Assembly: GCA_015832175.1 (NCBI GenBank)
Contig: WJXW01000006.1
Location: forward strand, 1 to 64,000
Direction of reading: 5' to 3'
DNA: 64,000 nt
From: Paraphaeosphaeria minitans
Lineage: Eukaryota > Ascomycota > Dothideomycetes > Pleosporales > Didymosphaeriaceae
Position 1 is the first letter of the stretch, and every line of letters begins with the position of its first letter. Shown here piece after piece: positions 1 through 9,600 of the stretch. The notes under the pieces are model-generated. The model had not been told where the DNA came from, made no database searches, and worked only from the letters and a program-made list of their open reading frames with translations. The position numbers and the translations under genes were made by a program.

Positions 1-101
1 CCCTAACCCTAACCCTAACCCTAACCCTAACCCTAACCCTAACCCTAACCCTAACCCTAACCCTAACCCTAACCCTAACCCTAACCCTAACCCTAACCCT
101 A
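1..101. repeat. Telomeric CCCTAA repeat array
   Basis: Sixteen perfect CCCTAA units followed by a partial CCCTA are seen. This is the C-rich strand of the TTAGGG telomere repeat used by filamentous fungi, reading inward from a left chromosome end. Non-telomeric sequence starts at 102. The array begins at base 1, so the contig ends inside the telomere. Confidence 0.99.
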
Positions 102-230
102 CGCACCAGCGGTTCTTCCCATCCCGACGGGCCCACCCACCCCACCTCTCCCTTGCACTCACGAACGGGTTTCCTATCCTACCTCTCCTATACACTTATA
201 AACGGGTTTCCTATTCTACCTCAAGATTTT
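102..230. repeat. Telomere-adjacent GC-richer segment with a 37-bp duplication
   Basis: This short C-rich segment separates the telomere from the AT-rich subtelomere. The string AACGGGTTTCCTAT occurs at 164 and again at 201, a spacing of 37 bp, each followed by YCTACCTC. No gene is seen. It could be a subtelomeric junction motif shared by several chromosome ends. Confidence 0.6.
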
Positions 231-1373
231 TCCCTACTTTAACTCCCTTTAACTTATATTAGTATACTCCTTATCTAGTTATAATATTATATCTCTTTTC
301 TAAAAAAGTCCTAACTTTTCTCTACTATATAAAGTTTTATAATAAGAAGCTTATTCTTCTCTCCTTACTAAGTTTGTTTTATAGTATAACTAATAACTTT
401 AAACAACATTTAATAAGTCCATCCTATATTACTCTACATAACTTTATTTTACTTTATATAGCTTTATACCACTTTATATAACATTTAATAACTTCACCTT
501 ACATCCCTTTATAGAAAGTTATGTTACTTTATATCACTTTATACAACTTAACACTACTTTATAAACCTTTATAAAATATTTAATAACTGTACCTTATACT
601 ATTTTATAGAAAGTTATATAGTATTATATAGCTTTATATTACTTTATTACAATTTATATCACTTTATATAACTTTATTAAATATCTAATAACTTTACCAT
701 ATATCACTTTATATAGCTTTATAGTAATTTATATCACTTTATATAACTTAATACAACCTTATATAACTTTACTTTATATTACTTTATATACCTTTATATT
801 ACTTTATAATAATTTATATCCCTTTATATAACTTAATACAACCTTATATAACTTTATAAAATATTTAATAACTTTACTACATATTACTTTATATAGCTTT
901 ATGTCCCTTTATAATAATTTATATCCTTTTATATAACTTAACACGACCTTATATACCTGTATAGAATAGTTAATAACTTTACCTTATATTACTTTTTAAA
1001 AAGTTATATTACTTTATATTTTCTATAACTTTAGAAATATATATTTTCCCTTTAATAAAAAATAACCCTTTAGTTTTTTTTTCTTAATTTTATAATAACT
1101 AGAAATTATTTATTATCTACTACATAGTTTAGTAATTTAGTTTTATTATTTATAAGTCCTACTTCTACTTATAAATACTACTACTTTAATAATTTCTTTT
1201 ATATTCTCTTTTTAATAGAAATATAAATTATTAATATAAAATTAAATTTAGTTTCACTCTAGTAGTTATATAATACTATTAGTATAAACTATTTAAAGTA
1301 AAACTTATGATTACTAAATAAGTAAAAATTATTATAAGTATATAAAAAAGTATACTACTATTTAATAACTAGT
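231..1373. repeat. AT-rich subtelomeric DNA with degenerate repeats
   Basis: About 1.1 kb is built from variants of ACTTTATAT, AGCTTTATA and TTTAATAACTTTACC. The TTTAATAACTTTA-like string recurs irregularly, for example near 410, 485, 578, 672, 863 and 968, at intervals of roughly 75 to 190 bp. CpA and TpG are scarce. No open frame or RNA gene is visible. It looks like mutated tandem subtelomeric repeat DNA. Confidence 0.7.
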
Positions 1374-1673
1374 GGTAAAGTTTATAAAAAAGTAGAAATA
1401 TAGTTTAATTATAATTTTATTAAATTCTAATAAGTTATAAGATAGTATCAATACTAGTACTTAGGTTTTTAGAAATTTACTTATTTTATACAATTCCTAA
1501 ACTCTTCTAGAAGACTCTAGTTTCTATTTTTTCTATAATTTCTAAAACTTACATCCTATTATACTAATATATAGTAAAGTAAAATAAAATCTATAATAGA
1601 TAGGCTAACTCTACTATAATATGTACAAAGTGAGATTTTTTAAAAAATAGAAGTAAAGTACTATATTCTAGGC

Positions 1674-4600
1674 CTAATTCTTCTCTTTAAGTTTTATAAT
1701 AACTCTTATAGCTACTACCATTGCATTACTAAGAAATTCGCCCCAGATACGTTCACAATGGCGCTGTCCAAGCCATACCTGGTACGCCTGGCACGAAACC
1801 TCGCACTCGCCCTGGAACCCGCACTGCCGAATGATCTCAAGCCCATCCGCAATCCCCGTTGCTGCCCTGGCCACAGGAATCACAATGTTCGGCCACTGGC
1901 ACGAGTTCGCGACGTCCTGCCCTGTCGCGCACCACTTCTGGCTCACCCAGCACCTTCGACAGCTGTGGCAGTTCCCAGCGTCGCGCACCCCTCGCCGGAA
2001 CTCGTCCATGTCCCTCCCCATCATCATGGGCTGCGCCGTGCACAGCATCGTTCTGTGCTCTTGCCAGCCTGCCCGCCCCAGCACCCAGCATATCGCACAC
2101 CCGGCCCGCAGCTCGTCCATGCTTGCCTCCACCTCTTGCCACTCACTCGCCGCGAGCGACTGGGCCTGCTGCCACTCGATCCGGCCCTCACCGCATCGAT
2201 CGCACCCAGCCGAGTCCATGTCACTGCACACTACCCGCTGCCCATCCATGTACTCGCTCATCTTCCCGCGCCGGCAGCCTTCGCTCTCGATGAACATGCC
2301 CATCGCGCACACGTCCACCGACGCTCCACCCTCCCGGATTCGCCTCTCCACCTCACCTGGCTCGACGATGATGACCGAGTCCGCCACCTCGCCGCTACGC
2401 CCCGCACGCCCACTCTCCTGGCAGTAGTCGATCATGCTCCATGGCATGCCTACGTGCAAGACGAACACGATGCTGGGAAAGTTAACCCCAGTACCGAGCG
2501 CTGATGTTGCCACGATGAGCCCGCCTTCGTCCAGCCAGCTGGCGAGGATCTCGGTTCGATCCAACTCGCCAGCGTGGTAGTGCTTGCAGCCCAGCGCCCC
2601 TGCCAGCATTTCGCATGCAGTCCTGCTGTGGCAGTAGATGACGCCTTTCTGGCCACCCCGCAGCTGTTCCTGCCGCCGTCGACACATGGCCAGTGCTGCC
2701 TCCATGGCCTTACCTCGCCCACACCACGACACGTAATACCGGATGTTGGGCCGCACCGTGCTGGCCCGGATGTAGGTGGCAGCTTGAATCAACATGCTTC
2801 TACCCAACACCCCCTCCAGCACGGGCGGTAGCGTCGCCGTCAGCAGTACGATCGGGCATGCAAGCACGCGCAGATTCCGCAGCTTCGCCAGCTTCGGCCG
2901 CCAATGGCTGGAGGTGATGATGAGATGGCACTCGTCAATCACCACCCGCTGCAGCTGCTTCTTATCCTTCAGCGAGCTGGCATACTTCAGGAACCCCGCG
3001 CCGCCGGCGACATCAGCACCAACCAGCATGACGGAGGCCGGGTTCGTCTCGTGGTTAACCCATTCCACGCAGTCGATACCGCGCGCGCGGATACGCGTTG
3101 CCAGGTCCTCGATCAGCGCGCGGAACGGCACCACAACCACGGTCACGCCAGCATGGTCGAGGCAGGCCGGCACCATGAACAGCAGACTCTTGCCTCCACC
3201 TGTGGGGAGCACGACCACCAGCGGTGTCTGACCGTTCACCATAGCGAACATGGCCTGTTCCTGCTCGTCCGACTTGAACGATGCAGTAGCCTGGCCAAGT
3301 GCCTGCTGCATCGCTCTAGACATCGCACTCGCAGTGACACCCCCTGGTTTGGTTTTCTTCTGCGGCACGACCACGGCGAGATCATCTCTCCCTTTGTCTT
3401 GACCGTCTCCTTCTTCTTCCCATCGCCGCTTCCTGGCTGCACTGGGTCGTACCTCGTGCCCATCCACACCTAGAAACTCGTGCCAGCGCCGACTGAGCGG
3501 CCGGAAGGTCTCGATCGAACGCATGCTGAGATGCTTCACAATATCGATGGGCACGCTGTAGTTGGCCAGGCCGATCTTGGTCGTCCGCGCGCTCTGCAGC
3601 TCCAACGGGCTCTCACCGTCCTCGTCGACCTCGGGCTCTTCAATCTCACCCACCTCGTCTTGGTAACCCCGCCCAAACACATCCCCAACCACCTCCCGCC
3701 CAATCCCCACCGCCGTGTGTCGGTAGTCGAGCGTGTTCAGCGCCACCCCCAGGTGCTTGCCCGTCTCGCGCTTCAGCACCCGCGTCAGGTGATCCGTGTG
3801 CCACGGACCCTGCTCGTTGGCCCACAGGTAGTCGGTGAAGCTGCCGCCCAGCACCTCCACGGTCAGGTACTCTTCGAACGGCTGCACGTACGCCAGGTAC
3901 ACAACGAGCACCTGCGAGAGCCGCGAGGGCAGGAACCTTGGGATGACCTTGGGCTTGTCGAACTGCGACTGCGACTTGTAGTAACGGACCACCGTCATGA
4001 TCTGTCCGTCCATCACGAAGAGGTTGCGGTCCTGCAGTGCTCCGTTGCGGAACCGCATCGACGTGATCTCGGTGCCCCGACCTGGCATTCCCTCGTCAAT
4101 GTGGAGATTGGCAAGCTCCAGCTCCTTGAAGCGCTTGACACTGCGCAGGTACAGCTTCACGCGTGCAACGTTCCAAGTCCCATCTCCGGAGCGGAGCTTC
4201 CGACCCTGCTCGTCCTGCATCATCCGTTCGAGCATCCATCGCAAGCCATTCTCCAGGCCGTTGTTCCCGTGCGTGACAAAGGACATGCCGCGTCGTGTGC
4301 ACGCGACATCGTCCTGAATCAGGTCGAGCCGGATCGGGAAACGCTGACCGGGACTGCGGACCCAGAGCAGCTCACCCCAGAGCAGGTCCTCCAGCTCGGT
4401 CAACAGTTCTTGGGCCATCAGCTGGAAATGGTGTATAACGATGGGTCTACCGTTGAGGTAGAAGATCTTCTTATCCTCTGACCAGAAGGCGTTGCCCGCG
4501 TTGCCGGTATTCATGCCGATGAACTTGCCATAGGCCAGCAGACTAAGCAGCTGGCTCGTCGGGCTGAAGGACCCGTCCGCTAGGAAGCGCTTTCTCAGGT

Positions 4601-6095
4601 CAAGATAGTGGTCACGTTCCACCAAGCCCTGCTGTTCCCGTTGCGCGGGCGGAAGTAGGTGTTCGACACTGATCACCCGAACGCAGTACACCATCCCAGC
4701 CACTAGATACGAATAGTTCTTCGCGGTGCGCAGTCGACGTGTCTCTGAATCGAACCCAAGCACAGCAGCAAAGTGAACGAGCCCGCTCTCAAACGGACTG
4801 CGGATGTAGGTCGTCATGATGAACGTACTAAGCATCCGGCGCACTAGGACGATGTGGCCGGCTTCGTCGTTGCTGTCCAGGGCCTCCCAGAGCATGGTGG
4901 CCAGCAGCTTTTGGTCCTCTTTCCATGGGAACATCTCCCGCGCGTCCTTCATGGGATCAACTTTGACTCGGCGACCTGTGTGGGCCTCGGGCGGGCTCTC
5001 ATCACTGCAGTCGCTGCTGCTGCCGTCGCCGTCGCTGCTGTCGTCGGTGCTGCTGCCCTCGCTACTCTCCGTGTCCTCGCTCTCCTTGTCCGCTTCTTCG
5101 GCGGCGACGATACGTAGGACATAGCACACGAACATCACAATGTACCCAGCATAGCGCGCCTGGCTCTCTGGGTTCTGCAGTCGGGCTATCGGCTGCTGGT
5201 GGATCTCGTTGGCCTGCGCACTCTTCACCCATCGTCGGGTCTCACGTGGTAGCGAGGACAGCCCTCGGACGCTCTGCTCCACCAGCTGCTCCACAGCCCG
5301 CGCGGCCTTCTGCAGCTTGGGCTCGTCCCGGCGCGGCAGCCGGATCGCGTGGGCAAGGTGCACGCAGTTGCGGTTCGCAAAGTGCTCTGGCCACTCTGTA
5401 AACTTCCACCAGCCTGTCTTGTCTGTCTTTGCGACTTCTGCATCCATCACCTGCTCTTGCCGCTTCCTCTCCTCCTGCGTTCGCGCGTACTCTGCCAGAA
5501 TGTCTTCCACCTCTTCTTTATGCGCCCTAGCGTCTGCTCCGCTGTCCGCTACATCGGGGACGCAAACTACAAAGTACCGCTGCCGTCCTGAAGCGGGGAA
5601 GAAAGACTGCATCTTTACCTTCTGGTAGAGCGCATCTGATCCCGTCTTGAACGCTAACCCATGACTGTTGCAGTGTAGTCGTATCTGGCCCTTGTTTCGC
5701 GTAAGATAGCTGCATGCTGGCTGCTTGCATTGGAAGCCGTCCAACGGCGCTCCTAGGACCTGGATTGGCGGTCCGCCAGCGTCTGGTAGCGTAACGCTGC
5801 CCAGCCCTTGTCTTCTCAAAAGAGCGCAGCTTTCAATGAATTTCCTCCGTTCGTTAACTGGTACACTATGCTTTTGACGGAGATGTACATCGAGATTTTC
5901 TATGCCGGCTTTGTGCTCGCTGCAGCAAAGCACGCCGTACTCCTTAACAAAATGAATATACTTTTGTATATTAGCTTGCGCTAAGTTTTCTCCTGCTAGT
6001 TGCTGTTGCTGCTGAGAGTTCTGTTGATGTGGTGATGTTAGTACTCTGTTAGCTGGGCTTGACGCGGAAGCTCGAGCGTCCCAGCAGAACTCCAT
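1674..6095 (-). CDS. Telomere-linked RecQ-type helicase with tyrosine-recombinase-like middle domain (copy 1)
   Basis: A single uninterrupted frame of 1473 residues, with a GC content far above its surroundings. A Gln-rich stretch lies at about 24-32. Two C2H2-like fingers follow at about 57-76 (C57, C58, H71, H76) and 123-145 (C123, C128, H141, H145). A Ser/Asp-rich acidic linker spans about 335-370. Residues about 640-850 resemble a tyrosine recombinase: Arg673 in GRGTEIT, YRH at 791-793 and Tyr846. The superfamily-2 motor follows, with PTGGGKS at 964-970, DECH at 1054-1057, TAT at 1086-1088 and QESGRAGRSGE at 1226-1236. Cysteines at 1263-1301 resemble the RecQ zinc-binding region, and more Cys pairs run to 1435. 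Subtelomeric RecQ-like helicases of this layout are known from many fungi; their role in telomere maintenance is proposed, not proven. The first ATG in the frame was chosen. The nearest alternative is an ordinary RecQ, but the N-terminal 900 residues exclude that. Confidence 0.93.
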   Translation of the reverse strand: MEFCWDARASASSPANRVLTSPHQQNSQQQQQLAGENLAQANIQKYIHFVKEYGVLCCSEHKAGIENLDVHLRQKHSVPVNERRKFIESCALLRRQGLGSVTLPDAGGPPIQVLGAPLDGFQCKQPACSYLTRNKGQIRLHCNSHGLAFKTGSDALYQKVKMQSFFPASGRQRYFVVCVPDVADSGADARAHKEEVEDILAEYARTQEERKRQEQVMDAEVAKTDKTGWWKFTEWPEHFANRNCVHLAHAIRLPRRDEPKLQKAARAVEQLVEQSVRGLSSLPRETRRWVKSAQANEIHQQPIARLQNPESQARYAGYIVMFVCYVLRIVAAEEADKESEDTESSEGSSTDDSSDGDGSSSDCSDESPPEAHTGRRVKVDPMKDAREMFPWKEDQKLLATMLWEALDSNDEAGHIVLVRRMLSTFIMTTYIRSPFESGLVHFAAVLGFDSETRRLRTAKNYSYLVAGMVYCVRVISVEHLLPPAQREQQGLVERDHYLDLRKRFLADGSFSPTSQLLSLLAYGKFIGMNTGNAGNAFWSEDKKIFYLNGRPIVIHHFQLMAQELLTELEDLLWGELLWVRSPGQRFPIRLDLIQDDVACTRRGMSFVTHGNNGLENGLRWMLERMMQDEQGRKLRSGDGTWNVARVKLYLRSVKRFKELELANLHIDEGMPGRGTEITSMRFRNGALQDRNLFVMDGQIMTVVRYYKSQSQFDKPKVIPRFLPSRLSQVLVVYLAYVQPFEEYLTVEVLGGSFTDYLWANEQGPWHTDHLTRVLKRETGKHLGVALNTLDYRHTAVGIGREVVGDVFGRGYQDEVGEIEEPEVDEDGESPLELQSARTTKIGLANYSVPIDIVKHLSMRSIETFRPLSRRWHEFLGVDGHEVRPSAARKRRWEEEGDGQDKGRDDLAVVVPQKKTKPGGVTASAMSRAMQQALGQATASFKSDEQEQAMFAMVNGQTPLVVVLPTGGGKSLLFMVPACLDHAGVTVVVVPFRALIEDLATRIRARGIDCVEWVNHETNPASVMLVGADVAGGAGFLKYASSLKDKKQLQRVVIDECHLIITSSHWRPKLAKLRNLRVLACPIVLLTATLPPVLEGVLGRSMLIQAATYIRASTVRPNIRYYVSWCGRGKAMEAALAMCRRRQEQLRGGQKGVIYCHSRTACEMLAGALGCKHYHAGELDRTEILASWLDEGGLIVATSALGTGVNFPSIVFVLHVGMPWSMIDYCQESGRAGRSGEVADSVIIVEPGEVERRIREGGASVDVCAMGMFIESEGCRRGKMSEYMDGQRVVCSDMDSAGCDRCGEGRIEWQQAQSLAASEWQEVEASMDELRAGCAICWVLGRAGWQEHRTMLCTAQPMMMGRDMDEFRRGVRDAGNCHSCRRCWVSQKWCATGQDVANSCQWPNIVIPVARAATGIADGLEIIRQCGFQGECEVSCQAYQVWLGQRHCERIWGEFLSNAMVVAIRVIIKLKEKN

Positions 6096-6360
6096 CGCGA
6101 ATTAGTAGTAAAAAGTAATGGCTAAACCCTGCGCCACCACCATCCTATTTTGTGAATAAGAGATGGTAGATTAGTATAAGAGGTTACGTTGAGATGAATT
6201 AGAATGAGAAAGAAATAGAAATAGCTGGGGAATAGGATTGTTTCTGCCCCTAGTCTAACGCGTTTCTGGTATCAAATCCTACCTAATTCGTTAACTCTAA
6301 CCCTAACGCTAAGCCAATCTTAGCGCGTCTGTGACCACCGACGCCTCTTCCTCTTGGATA
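6096..6360 (-). promoter_or_regulatory. Upstream region of helicase copy 1 with an interstitial telomere-like motif
   Basis: This 265-bp segment lies between the helicase start codon and the end of the tandem unit, so any promoter carried by the unit must be here. It contains CTCTAACCCTAACGCTAAG around 6296-6314, a degenerate run of the telomere repeat in the same C-rich orientation as the chromosome end. No clear TATA box was found. The regulatory role is inferred from position only. Confidence 0.45.
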
Positions 6361-6362
6361 GG
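6334..6362. other. 29-bp recurrent end sequence, site 1 (between the two helicase units)
   Basis: The core CGCCTCTTCCTCTTGG preceded by ACCACCGA and followed by ATAGG sits at the junction of the two tandem units. The same sequence, allowing transitions, is found at 11321-11349 and 31039-31067. The three sites diverge right after TAGG. It could be an attachment-like site or simply the shared end of the element. Confidence 0.7.
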
Positions 6363-6660
6363 TAAAGTTTATAAAAAAGTAGAAATATAGTTTAATTATA
6401 ATTTTATTAAATTCTAATAAGTTATAAGATAGTATCAATACTAGTACTTAGGTTTTTAGAAATTTACTTATTTTATACAATTCCTAAACTCTTCTAGAAG
6501 ACTCTAGTTTCTATTTTTTCTATAATTTCTAAAACTTACATCCTATTATACTAATATATAGTAAAGTAAAATAAAATCTATAATAGATAGGCTAACTCTA
6601 CTATAATATGTACAAAGTGAGATTTTTTAAAAAATAGAAGTAAAGTACTATATTCTAGGC

Positions 6661-9600
6661 CTAATTCTTCTCTTTAAGTTTTATAATAACTCTTATAGCT
6701 ACTACCATTGCATTACTAAGAAATTCGCCCCAGATACGTTCACAATGGCGCTGTCCAAGCCATACCTGGTACGCCTGGCACGAAACCTCGCACTCGCCCT
6801 GGAACCCGCACTGCCGAATGATCTCAAGCCCATCCGCAATCCCCGTTGCTGCCCTGGCCACAGGAATCACAATGTTCGGCCACTGGCACGAGTTCGCGAC
6901 GTCCTGCCCTGTCGCGCACCACTTCTGGCTCACCCAGCACCTTCGACAGCTGTGGCAGTTCCCAGCGTCGCGCACCCCTCGCCGGAACTCGTCCATGTCC
7001 CTCCCCATCATCATGGGCTGCGCCGTGCACAGCATCGTTCTGTGCTCTTGCCAGCCTGCCCGCCCCAGCACCCAGCATATCGCACACCCGGCCCGCAGCT
7101 CGTCCATGCTTGCCTCCACCTCTTGCCACTCACTCGCCGCGAGCGACTGGGCCTGCTGCCACTCGATCCGGCCCTCACCGCATCGATCGCACCCAGCCGA
7201 GTCCATGTCACTGCACACTACCCGCTGCCCATCCATGTACTCGCTCATCTTCCCGCGCCGGCAGCCTTCGCTCTCGATGAACATGCCCATCGCGCACACG
7301 TCCACCGACGCTCCACCCTCCCGGATTCGCCTCTCCACCTCACCTGGCTCGACGATGATGACCGAGTCCGCCACCTCGCCGCTACGCCCCGCACGCCCAC
7401 TCTCCTGGCAGTAGTCGATCATGCTCCATGGCATGCCTACGTGCAAGACGAACACGATGCTGGGAAAGTTAACCCCAGTACCGAGCGCTGATGTTGCCAC
7501 GATGAGCCCGCCTTCGTCCAGCCAGCTGGCGAGGATCTCGGTTCGATCCAACTCGCCAGCGTGGTAGTGCTTGCAGCCCAGCGCCCCTGCCAGCATTTCG
7601 CATGCAGTCCTGCTGTGGCAGTAGATGACGCCTTTCTGGCCACCCCGCAGCTGTTCCTGCCGCCGTCGACACATGGCCAGTGCTGCCTCCATGGCCTTAC
7701 CTCGCCCACACCACGACACGTAATACCGGATGTTGGGCCGCACCGTGCTGGCCCGGATGTAGGTGGCAGCTTGAATCAACATGCTTCTACCCAACACCCC
7801 CTCCAGCACGGGCGGTAGCGTCGCCGTCAGCAGTACGATCGGGCATGCAAGCACGCGCAGATTCCGCAGCTTCGCCAGCTTCGGCCGCCAATGGCTGGAG
7901 GTGATGATGAGATGGCACTCGTCAATCACCACCCGCTGCAGCTGCTTCTTATCCTTCAGCGAGCTGGCATACTTCAGGAACCCCGCGCCGCCGGCGACAT
8001 CAGCACCAACCAGCATGACGGAGGCCGGGTTCGTCTCGTGGTTAACCCATTCCACGCAGTCGATACCGCGCGCGCGGATACGCGTTGCCAGGTCCTCGAT
8101 CAGCGCGCGGAACGGCACCACAACCACGGTCACGCCAGCATGGTCGAGGCAGGCCGGCACCATGAACAGCAGACTCTTGCCTCCACCTGTGGGGAGCACG
8201 ACCACCAGCGGTGTCTGACCGTTCACCATAGCGAACATGGCCTGTTCCTGCTCGTCCGACTTGAACGATGCAGTAGCCTGGCCAAGTGCCTGCTGCATCG
8301 CTCTAGACATCGCACTCGCAGTGACACCCCCTGGTTTGGTTTTCTTCTGCGGCACGACCACGGCGAGATCATCTCTCCCTTTGTCTTGACCGTCTCCTTC
8401 TTCTTCCCATCGCCGCTTCCTGGCTGCACTGGGTCGTACCTCGTGCCCATCCACACCTAGAAACTCGTGCCAGCGCCGACTGAGCGGCCGGAAGGTCTCG
8501 ATCGAACGCATGCTGAGATGCTTCACAATATCGATGGGCACGCTGTAGTTGGCCAGGCCGATCTTGGTCGTCCGCGCGCTCTGCAGCTCCAACGGGCTCT
8601 CACCGTCCTCGTCGACCTCGGGCTCTTCAATCTCACCCACCTCGTCTTGGTAACCCCGCCCAAACACATCCCCAACCACCTCCCGCCCAATCCCCACCGC
8701 CGTGTGTCGGTAGTCGAGCGTGTTCAGCGCCACCCCCAGGTGCTTGCCCGTCTCGCGCTTCAGCACCCGCGTCAGGTGATCCGTGTGCCACGGACCCTGC
8801 TCGTTGGCCCACAGGTAGTCGGTGAAGCTGCCGCCCAGCACCTCCACGGTCAGGTACTCTTCGAACGGCTGCACGTACGCCAGGTACACAACGAGCACCT
8901 GCGAGAGCCGCGAGGGCAGGAACCTTGGGATGACCTTGGGCTTGTCGAACTGCGACTGCGACTTGTAGTAACGGACCACCGTCATGATCTGTCCGTCCAT
9001 CACGAAGAGGTTGCGGTCCTGCAGTGCTCCGTTGCGGAACCGCATCGACGTGATCTCGGTGCCCCGACCTGGCATTCCCTCGTCAATGTGGAGATTGGCA
9101 AGCTCCAGCTCCTTGAAGCGCTTGACACTGCGCAGGTACAGCTTCACGCGTGCAACGTTCCAAGTCCCATCTCCGGAGCGGAGCTTCCGACCCTGCTCGT
9201 CCTGCATCATCCGTTCGAGCATCCATCGCAAGCCATTCTCCAGGCCGTTGTTCCCGTGCGTGACAAAGGACATGCCGCGTCGTGTGCACGCGACATCGTC
9301 CTGAATCAGGTCGAGCCGGATCGGGAAACGCTGACCGGGACTGCGGACCCAGAGCAGCTCACCCCAGAGCAGGTCCTCCAGCTCGGTCAACAGTTCTTGG
9401 GCCATCAGCTGGAAATGGTGTATAACGATGGGTCTACCGTTGAGGTAGAAGATCTTCTTATCCTCTGACCAGAAGGCGTTGCCCGCGTTGCCGGTATTCA
9501 TGCCGATGAACTTGCCATAGGCCAGCAGACTAAGCAGCTGGCTCGTCGGGCTGAAGGACCCGTCCGCTAGGAAGCGCTTTCTCAGGTCAAGATAGTGGTC

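Larger units (their letters stand above)
1374..6360. repeat. Tandem helicase unit, copy 1 (4,987 bp)
   Basis: This unit is repeated head to tail at 6361-11347 with an offset of 4,987 bp. I saw no difference between the copies until the last few bases (GGATAGG at 6356 versus GGGTAGG at 11343). It contains about 300 bp of AT-rich DNA, one GC-rich helicase gene on the minus strand, and about 265 bp of upstream DNA. Its left edge (AGTGGTAAAG) meets unrelated AT-rich DNA, while the internal junction reads GGATAGGTAAAG. An unequal exchange, integration of a circular copy, or an assembly duplication could all produce this. Confidence 0.95.

Noticed and set aside
1758..2504. A 248-codon plus-strand frame over the helicase 3' end
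   Set aside because: Shadow of the helicase, Pro/His-rich translation without recognisable domains.
3480..4481. A 333-codon plus-strand frame inside the helicase gene, and its copy at 8467-9468
   Set aside because: It is antisense to the helicase RT/recombinase-like region; GC-rich coding DNA keeps the opposite strand open. No family resemblance.
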